DNA of 64,000 nt from Desulfovibrionales bacterium (GCA_007693505.1 REDL01000059.1:1-64000); one strand, 5' to 3'; positions 8,251 to 17,366 are shown, counted from the first letter of the stretch. A program made the numbers and translations. The notes: generated from the letters alone by a model not told the origin.

Positions 8251-9234
8251 TCAAATTGTTATTACAGGAGAGGAGACGGTATTTCGCAGAGAGAGGTGCC
8301 AGACATTCATGGATTCCAGACCACCGCCAATGTGCGTGTTGTTGGGCAAGGTTCCGCCGAAGGTGAACCCGGCACGGGCAAAGGTGACGTTCATGGCGTA
8401 GGATTCGGCCCGGGCAATGGTATACAGCGTACAGAGCCCCAACTCCCGCATCCTTTCGGTCATGTCCGCCAAAAGGAATCCAGCCAGCTTGCGGCCTTGA
8501 TACTCGGGAAGCGTGGCAAAGTCCGTCATCTCAGCTGAACCGGTCTCCGGATCCATTTCCGCGGAAGCTAAAGCAGCCAAGCGATCCCGGATCATTATCC
8601 CGAAAAAACGAACCGTCCCGGCCATGGAGTGGCGCAAGTAGTCGGGGTTGAAGATCGGAAACGGATAGGATGCGAACACGGCTCTGTACACATGGGCCAT
8701 TTCCGAAGCCTGATCAGGGCCAAGAGCAAGAATCCGCGCATCTTGCGGCAGTGATGGCAATGATGCCGTGGCAATGGGTTGGGAAGCCTTTTTTTGGGCA
8801 ACGGACAACACATTGTGGATTTCCCGGGGATTGGCGGGATGTTTGCGCCAGTCCGCAAAATACCGAGCCATGAACACCCCTGATTCACGGCCGTTGAACA
8901 GCCTGGGTACGATGGCTTCCGCGGCGTACCCGGCTCTGGTGAACCGGTACGCCGCGCCTTCGGGTACCTTGGCGAAGATTTTGGTATAGCCATACTCATG
9001 TGCCAGGTTTTCCAATGCAGGGACGATGGTCGGCTCCTCACTCGGGGCCAGGTGCATCAGATACGCCCTGCCGTTCAACGGTCCATGCTGGATCAAGGAT
9101 TCGCCAATGTGCTCCAGCTTGTCCGCGGTCGAACAGGATGCCTCGCTCGGGGTGTCCATTGAGGTACTCGACGTGCTGTTCAGGACACCATCCGGAGAGG
9201 CGAAAGGGCGGTGATGTGCCCTGCTAGGCGACAT
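8251..9234 (-). CDS. ablB: Beta-lysine N6-acetyltransferase AblB
   Basis: The C-terminal half is a GNAT acetyltransferase fold: acetyl-CoA loop in [18 protein letters not shown], preceded by the acceptor strand MTDFATLPE and followed by the family's conserved end ([14 protein letters not shown]). It acetylates L-beta-lysine to N-epsilon-acetyl-beta-lysine, a compatible solute known from methanogens and some halotolerant bacteria. The start at 9234 overlaps the end of ablA and has GGAG nine bases upstream; an upstream in-frame ATG at 9258 is less likely. Cotranscribed with ablA. Confidence 0.9.
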   Translation of the reverse strand: MSPSRAHHRPFASPDGVLNSTSSTSMDTPSEASCSTADKLEHIGESLIQHGPLNGRAYLMHLAPSEEPTIVPALENLAHEYGYTKIFAKVPEGAAYRFTRAGYAAEAIVPRLFNGRESGVFMARYFADWRKHPANPREIHNVLSVAQKKASQPIATASLPSLPQDARILALGPDQASEMAHVYRAVFASYPFPIFNPDYLRHSMAGTVRFFGIMIRDRLAALASAEMDPETGSAEMTDFATLPEYQGRKLAGFLLADMTERMRELGLCTLYTIARAESYAMNVTFARAGFTFGGTLPNNTHIGGGLESMNVWHLSLRNTVSSPVITI

Positions 9235-10633
9235 TGTTGCGGCGCTCCATCCGGGCATTGCCGTTGGGGGTCAGGCTACACGTATCATCCCAGTCCACCA
9301 GCAGCTTTTCAATGCCGACGCACTGCTCCACGGCGTCGTCTTCCTTGAGTTGAAGATTGCAGGCCTCGCATTTGCGATCACAAAACCGGGCCTCGTAGCT
9401 CTCCGGCTCGGCGTAGGTAGTGATCACGCCCTCAAAGTTGCGCAACACGACCTTGTTCGCACCCCAGGACACCACGTAGTTGGGCATGATCGGAATTTTG
9501 CCCCCGCCCCCGGGAGCATCCACGACATACGTGGGCACGGCGAATCCGCTGGTATGGCCGCGCAGGCTCTCGATGATCTCGATGCCCTTGCCCACCGGGG
9601 TCCGAAAATGCTCCAGCCCCTCGGCCAGGTCGCACTGGTAGAGGTAGTAGGGTCGCACCCGGTTCTTGACCAGTTTCTGGTTCAGGGTGCGGATCAGGCG
9701 GTAGCAATCGTTGACTCCGGCCAACAGCACAGACTGGTTGCCCAGGGGAATCCCGGCATCGGCCAGACGGGCCAGAGCAGCCCTGGACGTGGCCGTGATT
9801 TCCCGCGGATGGTTGAAATGGGTGTTCAGCCAAAGCGGATGGTGTTGCTTGAGCACCCGCACCAGGTCGTCGGTGATCCGATAAGGCAGGACCACGGGCA
9901 TCCTGGTACCGATGCGCACCACCTCCACGTGGTCAATGGACCGCAATTCGCCCAGAATCCAATCCAGGCGCTCGTCGGAAAGCATCAGCGGGTCACCGCC
10001 GGAAAGCAGGACGTCCCGAACCTGTGGCGTCTTACGAATGTAGTCCAGCCCCTGGAGCAACTCCCGCTTGCCGGCCATTTCCTCGATGTCCTGGTCCCCC
10101 ACCTTGCGCTTGCGCGTACAGTGGCGGCAGTACATGGAGCAGACATTGCTGATGTGAAAAAGCACCCGGTCCGGGTAGCGGTGGGTGATTCCCGGAGCTG
10201 GACTGTCCTCGTCCTCGTGCAGAGGATCGTTCATATCATTGCGTCCGACCAAGAGTTCACTGGACGACGGAAAGGCCTGCAGGAAGACCGGGTCCTCGGC
10301 GTAGTCCTCAGGGTCGATCAGGGAGAGGTAATACGGCGTAACAGCCATGGGGAACTTGTCCGAGGTCCGGGAAAAGGCCTTGCGTTGCAGGTCCGGAAAA
10401 CGAACTCCCAATAAGCGCTCAAAGGTTTCCAGGTCCCGGACGGAATTGCGGACGTGCCACCTCCAATCGGTCCACTGGGATGTCCAATCCGTATTTCTAT
10501 CTAACACTTGGCCATCCGGATCAGCCTTGACGACGCGCTGCTTGCGCTGAATTGCCGCCTTGGCCTTCCGGGCCGCCAGATCAGTGGTCATCTTCTTGGC
10601 GACGGTGCGTTGTCGCCCACTCAACTGAAACAT
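9224..10633 (-). CDS. ablA: Lysine 2,3-aminomutase
   Basis: A radical-SAM, PLP-dependent enzyme of 469 residues that converts L-lysine to L-beta-lysine. The radical-SAM cluster motif is [12 protein letters not shown] (about residue 165), the SAM-binding segment is [10 protein letters not shown], and the C-terminal Cys group [11 protein letters not shown] is the family's zinc site. The PLP lysine lies in the PGGGGKIP region. ATG 10633 follows GGAGGAG. It overlaps ablB, so the pair supplies osmolyte synthesis rather than lysine fermentation, which would bring kamDE and kce/kdd genes that are absent here. Confidence 0.95.
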   Translation of the reverse strand: MFQLSGRQRTVAKKMTTDLAARKAKAAIQRKQRVVKADPDGQVLDRNTDWTSQWTDWRWHVRNSVRDLETFERLLGVRFPDLQRKAFSRTSDKFPMAVTPYYLSLIDPEDYAEDPVFLQAFPSSSELLVGRNDMNDPLHEDEDSPAPGITHRYPDRVLFHISNVCSMYCRHCTRKRKVGDQDIEEMAGKRELLQGLDYIRKTPQVRDVLLSGGDPLMLSDERLDWILGELRSIDHVEVVRIGTRMPVVLPYRITDDLVRVLKQHHPLWLNTHFNHPREITATSRAALARLADAGIPLGNQSVLLAGVNDCYRLIRTLNQKLVKNRVRPYYLYQCDLAEGLEHFRTPVGKGIEIIESLRGHTSGFAVPTYVVDAPGGGGKIPIMPNYVVSWGANKVVLRNFEGVITTYAEPESYEARFCDRKCEACNLQLKEDDAVEQCVGIEKLLVDWDDTCSLTPNGNARMERRNNVA

Positions 10634-10771
10634 TCTCCTCCCAGGTTAGAGATTCAGGGGGCTGTGCTGTCGCCCCTCTTTGACAGCGTGGGACTAAAAC
10701 AGGCTTGGCGAGTGGAGGCAAGGGGGGAGAACGGGCATTTTTCGGGTATACGTGTCTACCCGATGAAAAAA

Positions 10772-12022
10772 TTATTCAAAAAAGTTATGCTGTTGGAGAA
10801 AGGAAGAAAGTGAAATCCTACGCCCTCTGAGGCCCAGCTTGCGGCGGATGTTTTTGCGGTGGGTCTGGATGGTATCGAAAGAGGTGTTCAGCAGCTCGGC
10901 CACCTGCTGGGTGCCCGCACCCATGCGGATCAGCCGGCAGACCTCGATTTCCCGAGGAGTGAGTTTGAGCAGGAGATTCGCCGAGGCGTCGGCTTGGGTG
11001 TTCGGGCCGGTGGCGGAACCGGTATCGGAAAAGGCGGTGATACGTTCCTCGATCATTGCCTTCAGGCCGTTACGGAGTTCTAAAGATTCCTCCCCGGCCA
11101 TGCGCTCCAAAGCCGGCAGGATCACGGCCCGGACCTCCCGGAGCATGGCCTCACGGACCTGTTCCTTTTCCTTTTCCGTGGAACGGACCACATTGCGCAG
11201 AGCCAGGCTCATACCCTCCACTTCGGCCCGTTTGCGCCGCAGGCCTTTTTCCAGCAGGGTCTGGGCAGTCAGGTCGCGCAACACCATGTGGTACAGGGTG
11301 AAGCCCTGCAAATCGATCCGCCAAAGTGCCAGCTCCACGGGAAAGGCCTCGCCGTCAGGGCGCAGGCACGTCCTGCGTGACGTCCATCGTCCCCCGTCCT
11401 TGAGCCGGGCCAACTTTTCAGCAATGGCGTCCCGGTCCTCGACCTGGAACAGCGTTGTCACCAAACGTCCGACGAGCCCCTTATCCCGCGGGTCCAGCAA
11501 TTTCCCAGCTTGCGGATTGGCGGCGTGAACAACTCGATCCTGAGCCAGAAGCAACATGGCGTCCTGAACCCCGTCGAACATGGCCCCGAACAGATGGATT
11601 GAGTTCTCCAAAGCCTGAATGTTCTCCCCGATTCGCTCCGTGTACACCTCCCGTAACTGCACGATGGGTCGGTTGTCCGTGGCGATGATCACGTACGCGG
11701 CGCGATCGGCGGCGGAATCAGGTCGGGCGGCCGGGCCGGGCTCCGCCGAGGGTCCGGCTTGGATGTCGGATTGAGGGCGTGAATCCGCGGGCGAAGGACA
11801 GCCGGGCAAGGCAATAATCCGCAACGCAAACGTCCCCTTCCTCCCCGTCGCACGAACCTCATGCACCCGACCGGGCGGAAACCGTTCCAAAGCCTGCTCC
11901 AGGCTGCGAACCGGAAGCCCGAGAACCTCCCAAAACGTTTCGCCGGCACGTTCACGCGACAAGCCCCCGGATCCACCCCGACCAACACCCAAGACCCCGC
12001 CATCCGCGTCCGCGAAAAACAC
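10772..12022 (-). CDS. PAS-domain LuxR-type transcriptional regulator
   Basis: The C-terminal 65 residues are a LuxR/FixJ helix-turn-helix (LTPREIEVCRLIRMG, VAELLNTSFDTIQTHRKNIRRKLG). Before it are a coiled-coil linker (about 270-320) and a PAS fold (about 140-265, ending MVLRDLTAQ). A first, degenerate PAS-like region lies at the N-terminus (DADGGVLGVG...). The GTG at 12022 has no ribosome binding site, and the same frame keeps reading like protein (NLSAVVRAFSDEVFF) upstream to an in-frame stop near 12122, with no good start. A C8 run (G8 at 12095-12102 on the plus strand) sits in that extension; with seven C the frame would join a GTG near 12125. The true N-terminus is therefore open. Confidence 0.75.
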   Translation of the reverse strand: MFFADADGGVLGVGRGGSGGLSRERAGETFWEVLGLPVRSLEQALERFPPGRVHEVRATGRKGTFALRIIALPGCPSPADSRPQSDIQAGPSAEPGPAARPDSAADRAAYVIIATDNRPIVQLREVYTERIGENIQALENSIHLFGAMFDGVQDAMLLLAQDRVVHAANPQAGKLLDPRDKGLVGRLVTTLFQVEDRDAIAEKLARLKDGGRWTSRRTCLRPDGEAFPVELALWRIDLQGFTLYHMVLRDLTAQTLLEKGLRRKRAEVEGMSLALRNVVRSTEKEKEQVREAMLREVRAVILPALERMAGEESLELRNGLKAMIEERITAFSDTGSATGPNTQADASANLLLKLTPREIEVCRLIRMGAGTQQVAELLNTSFDTIQTHRKNIRRKLGLRGRRISLSSFLQQHNFFE

Positions 12023-12094
12023 TTCATCGCTGAACGCACGGACAACGGCGGACAGGTTGCGAGGGCGGCGAGGAGCCGTGGCTTTGGAGGCGAT

Positions 12095-12102
12095 GGGGGG
12101 GG
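12095..12102. repeat. G8 homopolymer at the 5' end of the PAS-LuxR gene
   Basis: Eight consecutive G (C on the coding strand) lie 73-80 bases upstream of the first usable start of the regulator at 12022. Losing one base would connect an upstream GTG frame to the regulator frame. Such tracts slip readily in replication and are also prone to sequencing error. Confidence 0.7.
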
Positions 12103-12181
12103 TGCTCCTTTTGATGCGAGAGTGTCACAAAAAGCTGAAATAATTACAGACTATATGCCGTTATTGCTCAATGTTTTGGGG

Positions 12182-12475
12182 TCAGTTCCGGTGACACGCC
12201 CGAAGCGCAACAATGTCCGTCGAAAACATAGCGTCTCGATGTTTGGTGATCTGCTCAATGGACCATTCCCACCAGGGGATGGCTTCGAGTTCTGCGACGA
12301 CATCGGGAGAAAAGCGTCGTCTGATCTCCATTGCCGGATTTCCTCCAACGACCGTGTAGGCAGGAACGTTGGAAGCAATTACGGAGCACGCGGCGATGAT
12401 CGTGCCGTTGCCGATCTTTACTCCCGGCATGACCAGAATGTCGTATCCGATCCAAACTGAAGTGGGAATCGTCAT
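12182..12475 (-). pseudogene. C-terminal fragment of CatB/Vat-type xenobiotic acetyltransferase
   Basis: The 97 residues match the C-terminal half of hexapeptide-repeat acetyltransferases: VWIGYDILVMPGVKIGNGTIIAACSVI with the left-handed beta-helix repeats, then PAYTVVGGNPA and the terminal helix (PWWEWSIEQI). Family members are about 210 residues, so the N-terminal half with the catalytic His is missing and the sequence upstream does not encode it. An ATG happens to begin the fragment, but the product would be unlikely to work. It flanks other broken genes. Confidence 0.8.
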
Positions 12476-12507
12476 TTTTCTCTAAACTTGATAGAGACAG
12501 ACATCAA

Positions 12508-12528
12508 ATATATTGACCGTCAATATAT
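12508..12528. promoter_or_regulatory. Perfect palindrome, candidate operator
   Basis: ATATATTGAC-C-GTCAATATAT is a 10-1-10 perfect inverted repeat, 30 bases upstream of the broken PadR gene and 33 bases upstream of the acetyltransferase fragment. Its position suits the autoregulatory site of the PadR-family repressor. Confidence 0.5.
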
Positions 12529-12558
12529 AGCTTATTTATATGTCAAGGATTTAGGCAT

Positions 12559-13057
12559 TTGGATCAGTTACCCGACACCCGGTATTGGAGTTGGCTGTTT
12601 AAAATGGGGTTATCCCGATTTTTTATTTTGCGGGTGCTGTATAAGATTGCCAATCTGACCAGTGACTGCTGCTCCCTCACGGAGGCGGCGATCTACCCGG
12701 TGCTCAAGGAATTTGTCCAGGGGCGGGTATGTAACTTTTGAGAAAACCTCTGTTTCCGGACGGGAGCGCAAGGCTTACACCCTGACGGATAAGGGCCGTC
12801 AGGCCCATGAAGTCGCCGTTGAGGCGTGGCGGGAAACCACCAAGGCATTGACCCAGGCCCATGCCGAACAACAGAAAAAGGAGGTGCCGTGGCAGACGCT
12901 TCGCTCCTCGAGACAGGGCGATTTTTTCTCTTTCTTTCAGGTGAACTGGTCCTGCTGTTTGTCGGCATTTCCTTTCTGGTCGGCCTGCTCCTGGAATACG
13001 CTCCCCCGGCAACAATTCAGCGGGTCATGGACCACGGGAAGAGCAAGCTGGCCATGA
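12559..13057 (+). pseudogene. PadR-family transcriptional regulator, frameshifted
   Basis: The first frame encodes the winged-helix start (FFILRVLYKIANLTSDCCSLTEAAIYPVLKEFVQG) and stops at 12741. The second half continues in another frame from about 12723 (GYVTFEKTSVSGRERKAYTLTDKGRQAHE), which is the PadR wing with its GRERKxYxLTxxG motif. One base too many in the GGGGCGGG stretch at about 12721-12729 explains the break. The second frame stays open to 13057, but the true end is probably near 12900 because the permease starts at 12889. The gene would have repressed that permease. Confidence 0.75.
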
Positions 13058-13290
13058 ATGCGCTGGGTGCCGGATTTGGCGCACTCACACCGTTCTGCTC
13101 CTGCTCCACCATTCCGATATTGCTGGGAATGCTCAAAGGAGGAGTCCTCTTTGGCGCGTCCATGTCGTTTCTGGTGGCCTCTCCCCTGCTCAATCCGGTC
13201 ATCATTCTGATGCTGCTCGGATTGATGGGGTGGCAAACAACGTTGATAACCAACAGGCCATGCCTTTCAACCAGGACAAATGCCAAATGA
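12889..13290 (+). pseudogene. YraQ/DUF318-type permease, truncated
   Basis: The GTG at 12889 follows AGGAGG. The reading begins with one membrane helix (FLSGELVLLFVGISFLVGLLLEY) and contains the family signature LTPFCSCSTIPILLGMLKGG, then SFLVASPLLNPVI. Family members exceed 300 residues; this frame ends after 133 with a foreign tail from about 13236, where it collides tail to tail with the rhodanese gene. It is a relative of the intact permease at 14487 and appears to have lost its C-terminal half in a deletion. Its PadR regulator is broken too. Confidence 0.75.
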
Positions 13291-13761
13291 TTCGAGAGAA
13301 TCGTCTTGAGACGGCGGGGGCAGTACGTCCATCAGCTCCAAAGCCATGTCCCCGCGCAGATAGTCGGCCAGGCCGAGCATCCCGTCGGTCAGGTATTTCA
13401 CCTGAAACCCTCTCGTCTTGAGATAGGCCATGGCAATGATCGCCCGATCCTTCTGCGGGCAAGCCGTAACCACGAGCTTGTCCCGATCAAGCCTGTGCAG
13501 TTGCCGAGGCAGCTCAGGCAGGGGAATATGCTGGCCAAAGCCCATGCTCCAGGTTGCGTGCTCCTCGGCAAACCGGATGTCCACGAACTGGGCCTTGCCC
13601 TGCCGGAGCAAACTGACCAACTCCGGGCTGGTGATCTTCATGTCCCAGCGAGCGGCGTAGTCGTAGCCCAGAAGGTAGTCCTCCAAAGAGGTCTCCTCGG
13701 CGTGGAGGGAGAGTACGGGAAGGAGCAGTGTCAGCAGCAGGATGCATACAAATCGTTTCAT
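13267..13761 (-). CDS. Exported rhodanese-like protein
   Basis: ATG 13761 follows TTGGAGATCC and begins a Sec signal peptide (MKRFVCILLLTLLLPVLSLHAEE). The mature part is one rhodanese domain of about 130 residues with the early motif FVDIRFAEEHATWSM and the active-site segment VVTACPQKDRAIIA, where the Cys is followed by a loop rather than the classical CRxGxR. It would act in the periplasm on sulfur or thiol groups. It is encoded next to arsC and the thioredoxin/CcdA genes, which suggests a thiol-redox role in arsenic handling. Confidence 0.8.
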   Translation of the reverse strand: MKRFVCILLLTLLLPVLSLHAEETSLEDYLLGYDYAARWDMKITSPELVSLLRQGKAQFVDIRFAEEHATWSMGFGQHIPLPELPRQLHRLDRDKLVVTACPQKDRAIIAMAYLKTRGFQVKYLTDGMLGLADYLRGDMALELMDVLPPPSQDDSLESFGICPG

Positions 13762-13846
13762 GAGGATCTCCAAGGTATTCCACAAGGCAATGTTCCAGGT
13801 AGCAGGCGGGCGATGTTCCTGGTCACAAAGCACTATTCAGGCAGGG

Positions 13847-14284
13847 TCAGGTCCGTTCTCCAAGCGCTTCCGGCAGAGTCCGCACGAAATCCCGAATTTC
13901 ATCACGCACCCGGCGATAGTGGCCCAGGGCATCTTCCTCGGATTGGGCGGTTTCCGCGAGTTTGGGCGGATCGTCGAAGCCGACGTGGAGCCGCTTGGTC
14001 TTGGCGGGGAAAAAGGGGCAGGTTTCCTGGGCGTGGCCGCACAGGGTGATCACGTAGTCGAATTCCTGTTCCGGCAGTTCATCAAAGGTCTTGGAACGAA
14101 ATCCGCTGATATCCACCCCGGCCTCGGCCATGACCCGCACGGCCAGGGGGTTGAGCCCATGCTGGACAATACCGGCCGAGTAGGCCTCGACCAAGTCGCC
14201 CTTCAGGTATTTCGCCCAACCTTCAGCCATCTGGCTGCGACAGGAATTGCCGGTGCAAAGAAAAAGAATTTTGGCCTTCGGCAT
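13847..14284 (-). CDS. arsC: Arsenate reductase, thioredoxin-coupled low-MW phosphatase type
   Basis: The N-terminal P-loop CTGNSCRSQMAEGW is the CX5R catalytic motif. The redox Cys pair lies in TLCGHAQETCPFF, and the family's late Asp lies in FDDPPKLAE. This type reduces arsenate to arsenite using a Cys triad regenerated by thioredoxin, so the three thioredoxin-fold genes in this island are natural partners. At 145 residues it is full length. Confidence 0.93.
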   Translation of the reverse strand: MPKAKILFLCTGNSCRSQMAEGWAKYLKGDLVEAYSAGIVQHGLNPLAVRVMAEAGVDISGFRSKTFDELPEQEFDYVITLCGHAQETCPFFPAKTKRLHVGFDDPPKLAETAQSEEDALGHYRRVRDEIRDFVRTLPEALGERT

Positions 14285-14322
14285 GGAATTACCTCTTTTC
14301 TGTTATTTCAGCCTCGTCCTAC

Positions 14323-14460
14323 AAGTCCGTTGAAAAACTCCCTATTGCTGCGTCGCTGCTCCGGCACTTACGTTTGGCATAGACGCTTTCTCGTAGTAGC
14401 TGCGAGACTCTCCAGTAAGTGCCGGATTGCTCCTTGCACTTGGAATTTTTCACCGAACTG
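14323..14460 (+). repeat. 138-bp MITE-like palindromic element, copy B
   Basis: Starts AAGTCCGTTGAAAAACTCCC and ends GGAATTTTTCACCGAACTG, with imperfect terminal inverted repeats. The inner arms CCGGCACTTA and TAAGTGCCGG are intact and separated by a stem region containing GACGCTTTCTCG. It has the same orientation as the copy at 33958 and the same length. It fills the gap between arsC and the permease gene. Confidence 0.9.
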
Positions 14461-14486
14461 TGGATCAGGACGTTTTCAACACGCAA

Positions 14487-15788
14487 CTACCCCCAGAAGT
14501 GTCCGTAGATCATCCCGCTGATCGTGGCCATGACCACCACCAGACAGACGAAAACAAGCGTCTTCTGCGTGCCCATGACGCTTCGGATAACCAGCATGTT
14601 CGGCAGGCTCAAAGCCGGTCCGGCCAGGAGCAGGGCCAATGCCGGTCCCTTGCCCATACCGCTGCCCAGCAAGCCCTCAAGGATGGGGATTTCGGTGAGA
14701 GTGGCGAAATACATGAAGGCCCCGACAAAGGAGGCAAAGAAGTTGGCGGCCAGAGAGTTGCCGCCCACGGCCGCGCTGACCCATTCCGAGGGAATCAACC
14801 CCTCGCTGCCGGGCCGCCCCAGCAGCAGTCCGGCCACCAGTACGCCGATGAGCAGCAAAGGCAGTATCTGCTTGGCAAAAATCCAGGAGGTGGAAAACCA
14901 TTGGCCGAGTTCGTCGTCCCGGGTGCTGATGGCAACGGACAGGCCGATGAAGCCGGCCACGAACGCGATGGTCGGCTCCTGGGGGAAAAGCAGGGCCAAG
15001 ACCGCTGTGGGCAGGGCAATCATGGCCATGTGCGACCAGGGCAGACCGAACCACATCGGCAGAATCAGGGCCAGCCCCACGGCAAACAGCGAGGTCAGCA
15101 GCCATTTCGAGGCATAGATCGCCCCGAAGATACTGCCCGCATCGGTCGGAGCGCCCCAGTTGGCGAAGACCAGGATGCCGATCATGCTCAGAAAATAAAG
15201 GCTGGTCTGTCCCAGACTGAGAACTGGTTCGTCGGCGGGCATTTCCGCCATTGCAGCAACCTTGTCCGCTTCCTCTCGGCGATAGATCAGGTGCATAATC
15301 AAACCGATGATCACGGCGAATCCAATCGCCCCCACGGCCCGGGCAATGCCCATTTCCGGGCCCAGCACCCTGGCGGTGAGCACGATGGCCAGGATGTTGA
15401 TGGCCGGGCCGGAATACAGAAAGGCCGTGGCCGGACCGATCCCCGCGCCCATCCGGTAGATGCCCGCGAACAGAGGCAGAATTGTGCAGGAGCAGACCGC
15501 CAGGATCGAGCCGGAACAGGAGGCCACGCCGTAGGAGCAGGCTTTGTTGGCCTGCGGCCCCAGGTACTTGAGCACGGAGTTCTGGCTGACAAACACCCCG
15601 ATGGCCCCGGCGATGAAAAAGGCCGGGATCAGGCAGAGCAGCACGTGCTCCTGAGCATACCAGCGGGCCAGCTGCAAGGCCTCGTGAACCGCATTATCAA
15701 ACCGTGGCAGGCCCACCGGCAGATGGTACATGATCAGAAAGACCGCCACAATGACGGCCAAGGGTTTCCATTCGGATTTCCAATTCAT
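14487..15788 (-). CDS. Permease of the ArsP/YraQ (DUF318) family
   Basis: About 433 residues with some ten to twelve membrane helices. Signature Cys motifs are CSYGVASCSGSILAVCSC followed by TILPLFAGIYRMG in the first half, and SFVGAFMYFATLTEIPI in the second. Family members include ArsP, which exports trivalent organoarsenicals, and others implicated in metalloid or thiol export; substrate here is inferred from the neighbouring arsenic genes. Start at 15788 was chosen because the preceding 30 codons lack membrane character; AAGGCG lies upstream. Confidence 0.82.
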   Translation of the reverse strand: MNWKSEWKPLAVIVAVFLIMYHLPVGLPRFDNAVHEALQLARWYAQEHVLLCLIPAFFIAGAIGVFVSQNSVLKYLGPQANKACSYGVASCSGSILAVCSCTILPLFAGIYRMGAGIGPATAFLYSGPAINILAIVLTARVLGPEMGIARAVGAIGFAVIIGLIMHLIYRREEADKVAAMAEMPADEPVLSLGQTSLYFLSMIGILVFANWGAPTDAGSIFGAIYASKWLLTSLFAVGLALILPMWFGLPWSHMAMIALPTAVLALLFPQEPTIAFVAGFIGLSVAISTRDDELGQWFSTSWIFAKQILPLLLIGVLVAGLLLGRPGSEGLIPSEWVSAAVGGNSLAANFFASFVGAFMYFATLTEIPILEGLLGSGMGKGPALALLLAGPALSLPNMLVIRSVMGTQKTLVFVCLVVVMATISGMIYGHFWG

Positions 15789-15899
15789 GATTGCGCCTTG
15801 TTGGCTTATCTGAAGTGTTGAAGGGAAAGGATGAAGCCTATGGGGAACATAGAGAGAATGGACCGTATCAGGCAACACCTGCTCATCACCAGGTTAATC

Positions 15900-15963
15900 A
15901 TCCCAGCATCCCAGCATTCCAGCATCCCAGCATTCCAGCATCCCAGCATCCCAGCATTCCCAA
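15900..15963. repeat. 8-bp tandem repeat (ATCCCAGC/ATTCCAGC)
   Basis: Seven consecutive 8-base units alternate between ATCCCAGC and ATTCCAGC, then decay. The array lies between the thioredoxin-like gene and the downstream permease gene, in the leader of the latter. There are no spacers, so this is not a CRISPR array. Its copy number is likely to vary between strains. Confidence 0.9.
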
Positions 15964-15968
15964 ATTTT

Positions 15969-16451
15969 CTAACCCGCCGTCGCCACGCTGACGCCCAACT
16001 GCCTCCAGCGCCGCAGGATGTCCTCCTTGGACATAAACCCTTCGTGACGGAAGAGTTCGGTGCCGTCGGCGTCAAAGAATATCTGGGTGGGAATCATCCG
16101 GACGCTGAACTGGCGACCCGCATCCGGATTTTTCCAGACATCGATGAAGTGCGTGGCAAAGGCATGGACATACTCGTCCTTCAATTCCTGGAGGATTGGT
16201 GCCATCAACTTGCAGGGAATGCAGTTGTCCGCGCCCAGATCCACTAGGCGCGGGAGGGGTGAGGGATTGCCGGGCAGCAGGCTGGGATCCACTCCCTCAC
16301 CGGGGACATGGGCGGCCCGCTCCCCAAAACTCTGCAGATCAACGGCTGCCGTCTCATCAAGCTGTCCGCTTTGGTGCTGATGAATCAAGACGATGGTCCC
16401 GAGAACTGCAATCAAAACAACCACGATACCGATAAGAGTCTTTTGGCGCAT
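15969..16451 (-). CDS. Membrane-anchored thioredoxin-fold protein
   Basis: ATG 16451 follows AAGGAAG. A signal-anchor occupies residues 5-24 (TLIGIVVVLIAVLGTIVLIH). The thioredoxin fold has CxxC as DNCIPCKLMAPIL and the cis-Pro segment VRMIPTQIFFDADG. It would work in the periplasm, receiving electrons from the CcdA protein encoded next to it. It resembles the other CIPC protein at 17367, so the two are probable paralogues flanking ccdA. Confidence 0.85.
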   Translation of the reverse strand: MRQKTLIGIVVVLIAVLGTIVLIHQHQSGQLDETAAVDLQSFGERAAHVPGEGVDPSLLPGNPSPLPRLVDLGADNCIPCKLMAPILQELKDEYVHAFATHFIDVWKNPDAGRQFSVRMIPTQIFFDADGTELFRHEGFMSKEDILRRWRQLGVSVATAG

Positions 16452-16520
16452 GGGGCTTCCTTTCGTTTTTTTTATCCGCTCAAAAACGTCGGGCATGGTG
16501 ACGTGAAGGCTGTCTTGCCG

Positions 16521-16548
16521 CACACCTCCCGCCTTCGCGGAAATGACT
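16521..16548. repeat. REP-like short palindrome (VIxAKAG type)
   Basis: The segment CCCGCCTTCGCGGAAATGAC is a variant of the widespread intergenic palindrome whose reverse frame reads VIPAKAG-like peptide. A second copy is at 62065-62094. It occupies part of the 180-base gap between ccdA and the thioredoxin-like gene, where no gene is seen. Confidence 0.5.
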
Positions 16549-16631
16549 GCATGAGGCATGTACGGCCAAGCACGTCATGCCGGCGAGGGCGGGTGGCAAG
16601 GTCATGCCTGCTTGGCGTAATCGCGTCGTCG

Positions 16632-17336
16632 TTACATCTCCAGAAAGGGCAAGGCGATAAAATACAGCCCCAAAATGCCGATCAGTGCGCCCGCCCCGCG
16701 CTTGAACCACAGACCGCCAGTGGCCATGGACCGACTTTCCAGGATGCGGCGGACCAGGGCAGTGGAACTGCCGGCAATGACGATGGGGATGCAGTGGCCG
16801 ATGCCGAAAAGGACGATCAACATCAGGCCGTTGGCCAGTTGGTCCTGAATGGTGATGATGGCCAAAATCGGGGCGATAAAGCCAAAGGTGCAGGAGCCGG
16901 AGAGCACCCCGTAAGCCAGGCCCAGAATCAATGCTCCAGACTTGCCCGAGACTTTGAGCTTGCTCATCAGGCCGGTGGACATGGAACAGCCGGACACGCC
17001 GATCATGTCCAGGGCCACCCAGATCAGGATCAGCCCGACCAGGATGGTCCACCAGGGGCCGATGTCCCCGAGTATCCGGCCCAGCAGGGCGCAGACAATC
17101 CCCACCATGGCGATGGTCACGAACAGTCCGAAGGAGAACAATCCGGCATAAACTGCGGCGGCCCGACCCTCGATGAGCTTGTTCTGTCCAGCCACGTAAC
17201 CGACGATGAGTGGAATGGAGGCCAAGTGACAGGGACTGAAAAACACGCTGACCATACCCCACAGAAAGCTGCCGGCCATGGCCAACCCCGTGCCGCTGGT
17301 GATCCACATATTCAGGGTAATGAAAAACTGGTCCAT
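16632..17336 (-). CDS. ccdA: CcdA/DsbD-type transmembrane electron carrier
   Basis: A 234-residue membrane protein with six helices. The two redox Cys are placed as in CcdA: FSPCHLASIPLIVGYV in helix 1 and LSGSCTFGFIAPILA in helix 4. A CxxxxC variant, GVSGCSMSTG, lies between them. It moves reducing equivalents from cytoplasmic thioredoxin to periplasmic acceptors, here most likely the two flanking CIPC proteins. The start was taken at the ATG just before the first helix, with AGGA upstream. Confidence 0.9.
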   Translation of the reverse strand: MDQFFITLNMWITSGTGLAMAGSFLWGMVSVFFSPCHLASIPLIVGYVAGQNKLIEGRAAAVYAGLFSFGLFVTIAMVGIVCALLGRILGDIGPWWTILVGLILIWVALDMIGVSGCSMSTGLMSKLKVSGKSGALILGLAYGVLSGSCTFGFIAPILAIITIQDQLANGLMLIVLFGIGHCIPIVIAGSSTALVRRILESRSMATGGLWFKRGAGALIGILGLYFIALPFLEM

Positions 17337-17366
17337 GCATGTCCTGTTTGAGTGTTGAAAAACCAT

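Noticed and set aside
15900-15963. Possible CRISPR array
   Set aside because: The 8-base units are contiguous and have no spacers, no leader and no cas genes nearby.
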